64,000 nucleotides of DNA, taken from Diploptera punctata. Lineage: Eukaryota; Arthropoda; Insecta; Blattodea; Blaberidae. A program made the position numbers and the translations under genes. The DNA is taken from contig JASPKZ010007528.1 in NCBI GenBank assembly GCA_030220185.1, positions 1-64,000 on the forward strand, written 5' to 3'. The notes under the pieces are model-generated. The model saw only the letters and a program-made list of their open reading frames with translations, ran no database searches and was not told the origin of the DNA. Below are positions 44,380-54,496 of this stretch, piece by piece. How positions within the stretch are numbered: the first letter of the stretch is position 1; each line of letters starts with the position of its first letter.

Positions 44380-45245
44380 TATTTAACATTATGAGGTTTA
44401 ATTAATAAGAATTAAATGAATCGTGATTTCTTCTTACCTCATACTTCTACGTTTTTTTAAACACAGCACTGCAGTATCACCATCATCACCATTCTCAGCT
44501 GTTTTCATGACTGTCAATTTTTTCTTTTGCCAGTAATTATCCAAACTGCCATCTGGTGTTCTTTTGAAGGAATTATTTTCTAAACTGCCATCTGGTGTTC
44601 TTTTGAAGGAATCATTTTCTAAACTGCCATCTGTTGTATTTTTTAAGAACTTTGTAATCAAGCTCGGTTCGTCTGGAATCTCGAAGTTCATGGTTCTAGT
44701 GTGGTTTTTTCAATATATATTTTTTCCCAAACTGTTAAATCCAAAGGTTTAGATAGATGTTTCAAAAGTTTTGCTTCTTTTTCAATTCTATGAAAAACTA
44801 TGTGCTGCTATAGCTGATTTTTCAATTTGTCCATTCTTTGTATTTCTGAAGTGTTCTTTTTTACGAGTTTCCGAGTTCCTTTTTGTTTTTCCTATATATA
44901 TTCTATTGCAATCTTTGCAATCAATTTGATAAATTCTGGATTTTTTGTTGTCTGGGGTGTTACATTTATTATTAGTTAACAGAAGATTACCCAGGCTGAA
45001 TTTGTTAATTGGAGCCAATCTTATATTAAATTTTCTGAAAATTTTTTGAATCTTATTATGAACTTCAGGATGGTAAGTAAATTTCTTGAATTTTACATCT
45101 TTCTTGGAATCATGTTGTAGGGTGGTGTATTCCTGTAACCTTTTCTGTTGTTTAAATTTCTTTAATTTATCCTTTATTACACTGCTGTGCTGTGTTTAAA
45201 AAGCATAGAAGTATGAGGTAAGAAGAAATCACGATGCATTTAATT
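44380..45245 (-). mobile_element. PLE lineage E fragment in intron 3
   Basis: Minus strand: linker (YHPEVHNKIQKIFRKFNIRL-like, 45010-45080), GIY-YIG (YQIDCKDCNRIYIGKTKRN, 44870-44960), three TPDGS/TTDGS units (44520-44650), then a pLTR with GATA-type remnant (44440-44510). A short inverted pLTR tip lies at 45180-45245. Confidence 0.8.
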
Positions 45246-45346
45246 CTTAAAAACTAATTTGTACTGGTAATACGAAAATTTGCTCCTTGAAGGTTCAAAA
45301 TGAGTTTCATTATAGGTAATTGGCTTGACTAAGGTTGGTAGAGTCC

Positions 45347-45655
45347 CGCACCGTAGCCGAGTGGTTAAGGCAGGAAGCCTTGGCACAGAGCTACGGGACT
45401 TGTGCTGGTTCGAGTTGCCATGGGGAAAGAAATTTTCTCATGGTATTTTGGCCATATGGGACCGGTGCCCACCCAGCATCGTGAGGCATTTGTGTAGCTA
45501 TAATAAGTAGCGGCTCCAGGTTGAGGAAACCAGCTATAACGGCTGGGACATGCTGACCACATGTGACCCCTACACTGGCTGATGATTGACACATGTGTAT
45601 GTGAGGTGCCAGCAGCCGGCTGGTAGGCTAAGGGCTTCTAGGCCTGTTGCGCCAG
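45347..45655 (+). repeat. SINE family 2
   Basis: Head GCACCGTAGCCGAGTGGTTAA, B-box region GCTGGTTCGAG, and the body shared with 9407-9750; ends near GCCAGGAGAA. Lies in intron 3. Confidence 0.82.
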
Positions 45656-45809
45656 GAGAAAAAAGGTTGGTAGAACTACCATTAGAGATATAACAGTCAG
45701 TTGGCAACTATGTTTGTGATTCCCCATGTAAATTATGGGTATATCGGGGATAAGAATAAGACTCAAAGGTCTCAAGGTGAGTGTTTGTCGCAGGAATGCA
45801 GACATTTAC

Positions 45810-46033
45810 CTTCGACTATAATCTCATCACCATCTATAATTTCTACTGGAATGTTCTGGGTGTTAAAATCAAACAGTGTTGGGATTGCTCCTTTTTTTAA
45901 AGTGTTTTTCTTCTCGTCCGTGAACTGGCTCGCTATGAAGTGATCTGAACATATGGCGTAGTGTTCACTCACAAACTCATGAGGTTTACTCAGCAAATCC
46001 AGACGTTTGCAAATCAGCAACCAGTGTCGACAA
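45810..46033 (-). CDS. UBL-THAP-ZAD zinc-finger protein, exon 3: second half of THAP
   Basis: 224 bases; acceptor AAAG, donor GTAAAT; Ser codon split with exon 2, Glu codon split with exon 4. Encodes HWLLICKRLDLL, then YAICSDHFIASQF and LKKGAIPTLFDF. CSDH gives the C-x2-H half of the THAP zinc site, W is the conserved core Trp, and AIPTLF matches the family's AVPTIF box. Exon 2 provides the missing C-x4-C and FHFP. Confidence 0.93.
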
Positions 46034-46087
46034 CTTTAAATAAACAAAACAAATTATTAACAAGCTACTATGACTGAAATAAGTAAA

Positions 46088-46640
46088 TTAATGTACACAA
46101 CTATTATAATTAATGGTAAAGAGAAACATTTTTATACAATTGTAGGCTTTCACGGCCGGCGTCTTGATCCATATTTGGTTCGACTTCCGGGCTTATAGGC
46201 CGTGGTCTGGTTGTCTTCTTACTCGACGTTTCGTCTACTGCCGACTGTTGAGGAGTTCACAGAGAGCACGCAGTATCTCCTGATGATGTCTACTGCAGCA
46301 GTAGACGAAACGTCGAGTAAGAAGACAACCAGACCACGGCCTATAAGCCCGGAAGTCGAACCAAATATGGATCAGAAACATTTTTGTCTGAACCGGGAAT
46401 TGAACCCCAAACTCTTCAGCTTTCCATGCTGAGGCACTGACCACTGAGCTAATTCAGGCTATATTCCCATCCAAGCATAAATTTCTTCGAGAATTTGATT
46501 CCCGGTTGAGGCAAAAATTTTTCTTAATGTTTTATTTTAGAAAGTAATATTTTGAGGTAGATAAACACAAAATAATATAAACATTTTTCTCTTTACCATT
46601 GATTAAAACAAATTAACTTCTCTAGAGTATAGAGTTCTAA
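46088..46640. repeat. tRNA-like arm (minus) split by a PLE palindrome
   Basis: tRNA-like text, as at 43337-43409, is at 46386-46462 (minus). The outer tail (TTAATGGTAAAGAGAAACAT) is separated from it by the insertion at 46134-46373. A shorter tRNA-like scrap and tail follow to 46620. Confidence 0.6.
46134..46373. mobile_element. PLE-type palindrome with 12-bp target duplication
   Basis: AGAAACATTTTT flanks both sides (46122-46133 and 46374-46385). Arms (GGTCTGGTTGTCTTCTTACTCG and complement) meet near 46260. The right arm holds CTGATGA (46280-46286), extra T, an 8-bp helix II (GTCTACTG/CAGTAGAC, 46288-46295 with 46299-46306) and GAAA (46307-46310). Helix III AC/GU with five-base loop, H17 A. 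Helix I pairs only with a bulge. Confidence 0.7.
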
Positions 46641-46789
46641 GAACTGCATAATAGCTACAGCTGAGTAACATTAGGAGGGCAATTTGGGTAACTAGTAGTA
46701 GAGAGAGAAGAGAGGCTGTACGTTTTATAGGGAATTTATCTTCTCAAATGCCTTTAATAACCTCATCTTGTTTAACAATTTCTAATTTT

Positions 46790-47482
46790 GCATCATAAGT
46801 AATGTGATGAGTGATTTCTAAATCATCGATAAAGTTACGAGTCCAGAAGTGGCGAGTGAATTTATCTTGAGAATTTGGAAATCAAGAGTAGCATTTGTTA
46901 GGATTATTTAACGAATAAAATTAAGTTATTTACTAAAAAATCATTATTTTAATATAGTTACCATTATTTTAGAACATTTATATACTTAATGTATACTGTG
47001 ATATTTGAAAATAAATCAGAAATGTGTGGTTATGTTTATTCACTGCAACTTGATCATATTATTTATTGCCAAATAGGATCGCAATATTGTAAGAATGCAC
47101 CCTAGTGGAGAAAATATTAAACACATCAAACTGTATATTATAACCAACATTATAGGTTATTAATTTTTTAGTAAACAACTCAGTAAAATCATTATTTAAA
47201 AAAACAATTATTGAACACACAATTATCAAATGTGTAGTTCGAAGGAATCTGTTCATTGTTTACTATATTCAATGTATTTGTTGGAGAGTCAGTCACTGCA
47301 AAATAATACTCTGACCTGTTCAGAATTTTAAAAATGAGGAGCTTTCTTTATCACAAAAGCAGGAGCGGGTAAAGAGAATTTGATAAACAGCGAGGTGAAA
47401 CACGACTGTCATTGGTTGTAAAACAAAATTCATTGAAATGTGATTGGTCATTGACTCCCATTTGGGGCACGAGTTAAATAGT
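46790..47482 (-). repeat. single arm of the 7137-9300 foldback family
   Basis: Inverted relative to 8556-9300; ends GTAATGTGATGAGTGATTTC-like and ATTTGGGGCACGAGTTAAAT. Lies in intron 2 of the zinc-finger gene. Confidence 0.7.
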
Positions 47483-47700
47483 CTTCTTCTTCTTCTTCCT
47501 TCCAAGTATTAGGCTAAGGCCTGTTACGATCCTATAGAAAATTTTCCCTCCAGCGTTTCATAGGACGGCCCAGTGATCTTCGTCCTCTTGGTATATAATT
47601 TTATAAACAGCTTTGGGGATCCGATTTGAACTCATTCTTTCAAGATGGTGTTTCCAATTTAGTTGGTACTGTTTAATATATTCCAAAATTTGCGTATATA
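47483..47700 (-). mobile_element. non-LTR 3' end with (GAA)n tail
   Basis: Minus strand: GRRSLGRPMKRWRENFL, stop, then the 3' UTR and a (GAA)n tail at 47483-47497. A plus-strand relative of the tail is at 50480-50560. Confidence 0.65.
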
Positions 47701-47719
47701 AACAAATATATGTAGTTAA

Positions 47720-47885
47720 TGAGTCATTTTAACATCTTACCTCATATTTCATGTTTTATCAAACACGGTAACTATAGTTTTCAAATGAATGACAAGATCA
47801 TTTGAAAACTATAGTTACCGTGTTTGATAAAACATGAAATATGAGGTAAGATGTTAAAATGACTCATTAATTTATTAATTAAGAA
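47720..47885. repeat. PLE lineage I palindrome
   Basis: Inverted pLTR pair (ATCTTACCTCATATTTCATG and complement), with the centre inside the hammerhead region (GAAAACTATAGTTA kept, CTGANGA lost). Confidence 0.75.
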
Positions 47886-47944
47886 CCTCATAATGTGTTT
47901 CCCAATTTTTAACTTTGAAATATATGTAGGTAGGAAACAACACT

Positions 47945-48145
47945 ATTTATTTTAATTTTGAGTTGTCTTGGACTCACCTCATATTTCTTGATTTTTTATG
48001 CAGATCCAGGTTTCGTCACTGATTTTGTGATATTCTCAAGGCAGTTGTGATGCATCGAGAATGTCACAAAATCAGTGACGAAACCTGGGTCTCCATAAAA
48101 GTCAAGAAATATGAGGTGAGTCAAAGACAACTCAAATTTAATTAA
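47945..48145. repeat. PLE lineage F palindrome with hammerhead-like cores
   Basis: Inverted pLTR pair. Helix II GTCAC/GTGAC, GAAAC and helix III ACC/GGU are kept, and helix I ATGCA pairs with TGCAT (one base changed in the right copy). The CTGANGA strand reads TTGAGAA or TCGAGAA, so the core is lost. Confidence 0.7.
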
Positions 48146-48154
48146 AATAAATCT

Positions 48155-48400
48155 ATAAAATTCATTGCAGAACATTTTGTTTAAACAACTCACCTCATTG
48201 GATTCATGCTTCCATGATACCGCAGTTTCAAACACAGTCATGTTCAACCTCAGCCATAACTCCAACTGAGTTATGGCTGAGGTTGAACACAACTGTGTTT
48301 GAAACCACGGTATCATGGAAGCATGAATCCTATGAGGTGAGTTGTGTAAATAAAATGTTCTCCAATGAATTTTAATGATTATACCTCATAATGTTTACTT
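48155..48400. repeat. PLE lineage G palindrome with hammerhead-like cores
   Basis: Inverted pLTR pair. CTGAGGT (A9 lost), helix II GAACAC/GTGTTT, GAAA, helix III AC/GU, helix I ATGG/TCAT. Both arms share the A9 change, so it probably predates the palindrome. Confidence 0.7.
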
Positions 48401-48479
48401 CCCAACATTAATTTAATACAATAAATCTATGTTAAAAAATATACAATATAGTTATAAAATTACAACAGGAAGTAACATT

Positions 48480-49500
48480 ATGAGATCCTTCTTAATAAAT
48501 GAGGTGAGTCTTGCCTCATAGAAGTTGAGTTCTTTTAGAACATGTTTCAAAACAATTCAGCTTGTCCAGACTTGATTTTCAAGTTGTCAGCCCTGGATGT
48601 CAATTCCCACTCCATCTCTTGGTGGTCCAAAGAACTTTCATATCAAATCTCTCTCATCGGATATGAACACCAAATTATTAAAACAGTTAGAAAATACTAA
48701 AGATCGGCCGCAGTGGACAAGTGGTTATGCTCCTTGCCTCTGGTCTCGAGGGTCGTGGGTTCAAACCCGGCCGGGGTCGATGGATTTTTTAGGATGGAAA
48801 AATCCAAGGAGCAAGTCCTCCGGGAGGGACTTTAAGCCGTGGGTACCAAGTCTAAAGATTTTCAGGCTCGTAAAAGATCCTTAAGCCTGAATGAAAAGGC
48901 CTCTAGCAAAATTTATCGAATTTTCCCGTCCTAGTACTACCTTGGTTTCCTAGATGTCAGTATGAGGTGGAACGCTGACCACGGACCACTCAAATGACAT
49001 CTATACGAAAACAAGTGTAACTAAATTAGTATGGTTCAAATTCTTCTCTGTAGGGGGAGAGTGCCTAAATCTCTGTTAAGGGAAACATGGGCTTACAAGA
49101 AGAAGAAGAAAATACTAAAGAACTCACCATTTGGAAGAATATCTAGATCCAAAAAAACAGGGATTTATTTCAGGTTTGTTTCTGATATTTACACAGATAT
49201 CTTCAACCAAAATATATAATTTTTTCCTTCCACACTTCCCGCTCTTACGTGTCTGCTTCTCTTCTTCATGTTATCTTGAATTCCCTTTATCCACGTTGGC
49301 TTTGGATAGAATCATGAATTATGAAATTCCCGGGAAGAGAGATCAGATACGAAAGTTCTTTCGACCAGCAAAAGATGGAGTAGGAGTACACTGAGGACCA
49401 ACAATTAAAAATCAACCGCCTGGACAAGCAAGATAAAATATAATTGTTTTGAAACAAGTCCTAAAACAACTCAACTTTTATGAGGTAAGAGGCAATAGAA
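48480..49500. repeat. PLE palindrome with SINE 3 inserted
   Basis: Left pLTR (TGAGGTGAGTCTTGCCTCAT) and right pLTR (ACTTTTATGAGGTAAGAGGC) bracket a GIY-YIG C-terminal tail (MNYEIPGKRDQIRKFFRPAK at 49316-49380). SINE 3 (48703-49108) is inserted in the left part. Confidence 0.7.
48703..49108 (+). repeat. SINE family 3, complete copy
   Basis: tRNA-like head GCAGTGGACAAGTGGTTATG, B box GGTTCAAACCC, body TCCTCCGGGAGGGACTTTAA, 3' end CATGGGCTTACAAG with (AAG)n. It is flanked by GAAAATACTAAAGA on both sides (about 48691-48704 and 49107-49121), a target duplication. Confidence 0.85.
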
Positions 49501-49885
49501 TCAACCTTTTCTTTTATTTATGTATAATTTTATCACTCACCTCATATTTTCTTTCTTATTAGACTAGTTTCAGCATCATCTTCGATCCCATTGTCAGTAC
49601 TTTCACTGCCTCAGACATAGAGAGTGGACATAAAGAAAAGAAAATTGATAAAGAACTCAATGTTTGGGAAAAAATCTGCATTAAAAAAATGAAAAGGAGA
49701 AATTAATGAACTTTGAAATTCCCGGGGAAAATGACTTGATTTCGAGGTTTTTCAGTCTACCAACAGAGGGAGCGAGATGAGACTTTCAAGACGACAGAAC
49801 AACGGTTAACGAAATTATCTGAAGATGGAACTGAAGTAGAATTAAATTAATGTTTTTATTACCTCACCTCACATCCTATCTCTTG

Positions 49886-49923
49886 TAGACTGCAGTTTTG
49901 GAGCTTATCTCCATCTTCAGTAG
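49886..49923 (-). ncRNA. hammerhead, lineage C, inactivated (G12 to A)
   Basis: Minus strand CTGAAGA at 49914-49920, helix II GGAG/CTCC, then AAAA where GAAA is needed (change at 49899). Helix III and H17 are kept. Confidence 0.6.
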
Positions 49924-50854
49924 CCTCTGGTCGACCGGTGTTATGCCGTTTCTTGGTGGTTTTCTTCTTACTTCTATCGGTGGACCAATGAACCTCTGGA
50001 TCAGGTCAAAATTTGCAGGAGTTTCGAAATTCATAAGTTTATCTTTCTTAATTATATTATTTTTAGTGTGGACATCGTACCTCAATATTAATGTTGATTT
50101 GTTCTTGGACATGTTTCAAAACAATTCTGTTTTATCGTCAGCTTTTAGGGGTCCTCATCTAGGGGATATGTGGATGGCGACCACAAGGTGCCCAAGCTGT
50201 GCAAAACATTTCTTCCACTTACTTGCGTTTTGCACTCTTTTAACTTTACTATCTAACCTCTCTTGGTTAACTCTTTTTTTTTCGACCCCAACGCTATTAG
50301 GGCATCCGAGGGCTAGGGAGTCTTTCCTTTCTTCCATTTCTTCTTTCCTTTATTTTCTTTTCTTCTCCAGAAAAGCCTGACCAGAGGCTATAAGATGGCA
50401 GCCCCATCACTGGTCTTGCCTTCCTTTGGCCAGCAACCAATCGAAGGGACTATTATTATGCTTTCAAGTCTTATACGAGAATTTCCCTCAAATGCTGGAG
50501 GGAAAATTTTCTATAGGATCGTAACAGGCCTTGGCCTAATACTTGGAAGGAAGAAGAAGAAGAATTATATTATTTTTAGTGTGGACATCTTACCTCAATA
50601 TTAATGTTGATTTGTTCTTGGACATGTTTCAAAACAATTCTGTTTTATCGTCAGCTTTTAAATATTAATATTATCTTTCTTGTTTTTTTGGATGTGGATT
50701 TTTTCCCAGACTGTGAGTTCTTTTTGTTTATCTGTGTGTTTGATTAGGCTAGCCTTTTAAATTTATTTATTTTCTTGTGTACCATGTTAGTTCCGAAACT
50801 AGTTTAAAAAAAAAAAGAAAAATATGACGTGAGTGATAAAAGTTTATGGTGAAA

Positions 50855-51330
50855 TTAAATGTTTCTTACCTCTCCTCATGTAAATCTTTTAAGTTGATCG
50901 CGATTTCGAGACTACAACTGTCTCATTCTCAGAACTTTCTTGGCGACTGGTGTTATGTCGATCGGAAGAAACTCCTCTTCTTCTTCCCTCGTTTCTTGGC
51001 GGTTTTCTTCTTACTTCTATCGGTGGACCAATGAACCTCTGGATCAGGTCAAAATTTGCAGGAGTTTCAAAATTCATAAGTTTATCGTTCTTGTTTTTTT
51101 TGGATGTGGATTTTTCTCCAGACTGTGAGTTCTTTTTGTTTATCTTCTTCTTCCCTCACAGAGGGAAGAAGAAGAGTTTCTTCCGATCAACATAACACTA
51201 GTCGCCAAGAAAGTTCTGAGTATGAGACAGTTATAGTCTCAAAATCGCGATCAACTTAAAAGATTTATATGAGGGGGGTAAGAAACATTTAATTTCACCA
51301 TAAATTAAACCTCATAGTGATTCATTCCTA
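50855..51330. repeat. PLE lineage B palindrome with decayed hammerheads
   Basis: Both arms keep helix I AAGTT/AACTT and helix III AU/AU, but the core reads CTGAGAA (minus, near 50930) and CTGAGTA (plus, near 51216), both losing G8. The plus copy has also lost GAAA. Confidence 0.7.
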
Positions 51331-51652
51331 TAAAAGTTAAATAAAAATAAATGATAAAAGTTTACCTAAATACAAAATTGATGCTTGCACCAGAAGCCTG
51401 GATTAGTAATGGATAACACAGTGATGTATAAAGTCAGAAGTTAAGTTCAAAACCTGGTTTGAGCATTCATTTTTCTTTACAAATTAACTATTTAAGTGCT
51501 GATGAAGGAACATGTTTCTACAAGGCCTTCGAAGTTATTTAACTAATGAAGTGATTCAACTGAACTCTTGATTAGTTGAGGACCTTCTACGCTGTAACCT
51601 CAACGTGGACTATTTATGAATTTTAAGATTACTGAAATAGAACAAATAAAAT

Positions 51653-52066
51653 ATGACAGGAATATATCAGATCAAATGTAAGGATTGTGACAAAATCTAT
51701 ATAGGAAAAACAAAAAGAAATTTAAAAACCAGATTGAAAGAACATCTTAGAAATGTAAAAAAGGGTGAAGTGGACAAGTCAGCTGTAGCAGCCCATGCTT
51801 GGTCTGAAAAGCATTTAATCGACACAGAAGCTAGCCTAATCAAACACACAGATAAACAAAAAGAACTCACGGTCTGGGAAAAAATCCACATCCAAAAAAA
51901 CAAGAAAGATAAACTCATGAATTTCGAAACTCCCGCAAATTTTGACCTGATCCAGAGGTTCATCGGTGCACCAATAGAAATAAAAAGAAAACCGCCAAGA
52001 AACGACATAACACCGGTCGACCAGAGGCTACTGATGATGGAGATAAGCTCCAAAACTGCAGTATAG
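51653..52066 (+). pseudogene. PLE lineage C GIY-YIG domain, 137 codons open
   Basis: Longest open nuclease domain in the window: TGIYQIKCKDCDKIYIGKTK, then TRLKEHLRNVKKGEVDKSAV, AHAWSEKH, ELTVWEKIHIQKNKKD and a tail FETPANFDLIQRFIGAP. GIY, YIG and the downstream Arg/His are all present. It lacks the upstream RT. The frame ends within the ribozyme region. Confidence 0.8.
52028..52066 (+). ncRNA. hammerhead, lineage C, inactivated (G12 to A)
   Basis: CTGATGA 52031-52037, helix II GGAG/CTCC, then AAAA (change at 52052), helix III AC/GU, H17 A. Same loss as the copy at 49886. Confidence 0.6.
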
Positions 52067-52114
52067 AAGAAAAAGGATATGAGGTGAGGTAATAAAAACA
52101 TTAATTTAATTAAT

Positions 52115-52860
52115 ATTTAATTTTAGGAAGTTATATTTTGAGGTTATTTTAATTATATATTTTTTGGCCTGAACATCTTACCTCAATATTAATGTTGATT
52201 TGTTCTTGGACATGTTACAAAACAATTCTGTTTTATCGTCAGCTTTTCTAGACTGATTTTATTTATGTTGAATTATGTTGCACAACCTGGATGTCGATGT
52301 CAGCTCCATCCTGTGGTTGGCCAAAGAACCTCCAAACAAGGTCACGCTCCATCGGTATATCAAAATTCATAACTCTGTTTCTGTTCTTCTGAATATAAAT
52401 TTTTTCCCAAATAGTCAGCTCTTTTGTATTTTCTAACTGTTTTAATAATTTAGTGTCTGAATTTATATTATGTTTTGCAGACCAAAAATGGGGAAATTGA
52501 AAAATCTGCAGTTGCTGCTCATGTTTGGTCTGAAAAACATAATATAAATTCAGACACTAAATTATTAAAACTGTTAGAAAATACAAAAGAGCTGACTATT
52601 TGGGAAAAAATTTATGTTCAGAAGAACAAAAACAGAGCTATGAATTTTGATATACCGATGGAGCGTGACCTTGTTTGGAGGTTCTTTGGCCAACCACAGG
52701 ATGGGGCTGACATCGACATCCAGGGTGTGCAACATAACTAAAACCAGTCTGGAAAAGCTGACGATAAAACCAGTCTGGTTTTGAAACATGTTCAAGAACA
52801 AATCAACATTAATATTGAGGTAAGATGTCCAGACCAAAAATAATATAATTAATTTAATTC
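52115..52860. repeat. PLE lineage A palindrome
   Basis: Left arm (minus, 52115-52480) and right arm (plus, 52480-52860) are inverted pLTRs plus nuclease C-terminal text (TIWEKIYVQKNKNRAMNFDI). Hammerhead-like cores CTGACGA lie near 52240 (minus, with GAAA changed to GTAA) and 52758 (plus). Confidence 0.8.
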
Positions 52861-52907
52861 CTAAAATATGACAAATTGATTTTTTATTAGATTATGTTGA
52901 ATGTTAC

Positions 52908-53040
52908 CTGTCTTCTGAAGATGGGAAATGAAAGAATACTTTATCTGGACATGTGGCTTCGATGTTATTACAACCCGGCACGGAACAGAGAAGTGATTGT
53001 ACAGTGTTACCCTCATCATTGTCATCTCCGGTGTTCAGAT
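52908..53040 (-). CDS. UBL-THAP-ZAD zinc-finger protein, exon 2: first half of THAP
   Basis: 133 bases; acceptor TTGAACAG, donor GTAACA. It completes an Asp codon with exon 1 and splits a Ser codon with exon 3. Encodes a short acidic linker, then LLCSVPGCNN and VFFHFPSSED. C-x4-C is the first half of a THAP zinc site, with FHFP in the usual place. Forty-eight residues separate it from C-x2-H in exon 3, within the family range. Confidence 0.92.
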
Positions 53041-53400
53041 CTGTTCAACACAAAAATGTATTTATATTAAATCAGAGGCACAAAAACACTTGAACATATT
53101 TAGATATTTATTAAGAAGTAATACTGTGACATTTTATTTAAACAATCATTAAATTAATCATAATTTACACCTCACCTCATATATTTTTACAGATATATGA
53201 GGTAAGAATATACAAGATTCAAACTGATTTTTTGTTAAGAAAAATTTCTGTTTGAATTGAGTTGCCTGGGTAGCACAATGATAATGTGCTGGTGCATAAG
53301 AAGTCTCAGGTTCAAATTCACTTCAAGTATGAATTTTCTCTTCAAATATTAAAAAAAAAACAATAAATAGACATGAAATAAATGCAAAGCTAATACATAC
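53041..53400 (-). other. intron 1 of the zinc-finger gene
   Basis: Contains a tiny PLE tip palindrome (53150-53215, CACCTCATATATTTTTACAG and complement) and a tRNA-like arm with tail (53255-53350). Confidence 0.6.
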
Positions 53401-53587
53401 CGTCAAAAAAATATTCTGAGACAATCTGATCATCGGTTATTTTTTTGCCTTTAAAATTGAGCTGTTCGAGATCGAGTTGAACACCAGATTCATTCTGTAT
53501 CCTCGTCTTGAGGTCGTGAAATGTATCATTCGGTTTTACTTCTATAGTAATGCTTTCTCCACTTACATTCTTCAGTACAATCTTCAT
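53401..53587 (-). CDS. UBL-THAP-ZAD zinc-finger protein, exon 1: ubiquitin-like N-terminus
   Basis: ATG at 53587, 62 codons plus one base, donor GTATGT at 53400. Residues 1-60 align with ubiquitin from the first strand through KxITDDQIVSEYF: MKIVLKNVSGESITIEVKPN matches the start, and DLKTRIQNESGV the helix. The last ubiquitin strand and the GG tail are missing, so it cannot be conjugated as ubiquitin is. It runs in phase into the THAP exon. Whether the UBL folds alone is uncertain. Confidence 0.88.
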
Positions 53588-53649
53588 CTTGTCGACTCTG
53601 TAAAAACAACAACATTATGAGGTGTTTTAACAAAATACTGAATTACTTT

Positions 53650-53820
53650 TAATAATACAATAGGATCATCATCATCTTCAAGGTATGGTCCTGTTGGCCC
53701 GTTCCGTTCCCCAGTGCACTATATGCTGCAGGTGCAGGTCGTCTTCCTACATTTCTTCGGCCTAGAGGCCTATAATGAAGCAACTGCTTTGATAAACGAT
53801 TATTTGGCATTCTTTGTATA
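53650..53820 (-). mobile_element. non-LTR 3' end with (GAT)n tail
   Basis: Minus strand: HIQRMPNNRLSKQLLHYRPL, GRRNVGRRPA, then a short 3' UTR and (GAT)n tail at about 53668. It resembles the family at 31005-31200. Confidence 0.6.
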
Positions 53821-53827
53821 TGTTTTA

Positions 53828-54160
53828 TGTCCACTGCTGTGGTCTTGAGGTAGCAAGCTGCCTTGTCACGCAGCAAACCCATGTTCAATCCCCAGTTGGG
53901 ACAGTTTTTCTGGTGAGGTTTTTATCGGGGTTTTTCCTCACCTGTAAGACAAATGTCAGGAAAACTTTAAGGCCCAAATGGTCCCCGAAATCATCATCAT
54001 TCATATTCATCATTATCATCATCATCCTTCACCGGTGTGGAAAGCAACGGGAAGCTACCACACCTATAATTCCCTAGTAAAGCTGCAAGCATAGCATGAA
54101 AATGCTATGATTGCTGTGAAGGACCTGTCTTCAGGCAGAATTACTATAGACGGATGTATA
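53828..54160 (+). repeat. SINE family 1
   Basis: Head GTCCACTGCTGTGGTCTTGA, body CCTCACCTGTAAGACAAATG, 3' part to about TTACTATAGACGGATG. Confidence 0.82.
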
Positions 54161-54496
54161 TGTTCAAACCAATTACGTTTATTTCTGTGTATTCTCTCGT
54201 TTATATTATATATTCAATAGGAAGTAACATTAAATGGTATATGAAACATATGTTCAACAAAAAACAACCGTAAGAGGTAAGAATAAACATACTGAATTAG
54301 TTATTGACTAAATCGCTCATTTGCAAGAAGAGTGACATAACTAAAAATTGTCAATTTTGAGTTATTAGCGCTACATGCAAGACAAAACTCAGTGCTATAT
54401 TCTGGTAGAATGACATAAGCGATTGTATACAATGAGTTGGTATAATAATTTGATATTTATGACTAGGACTTGGAAGTTCAGGACCTATAAAATAAT

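Larger units (their letters stand above)
49505..52110. repeat. nested cluster of PLE lineages A, B, C and a tailed SINE-like insert
   Basis: Outer pLTR pair at 49505-49860 and 50760-50855. Lineage C minus fragment 49840-50055. Lineage A pLTR pieces at 50050-50145 and 50570-50660. An insert with a (GAA)n non-LTR tail at 50150-50570. Lineage B palindrome 50855-51330. Lineage C plus fragment 51640-52110. A tRNA-like scrap lies at 51390-51490. All are in intron 2. Confidence 0.65.
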
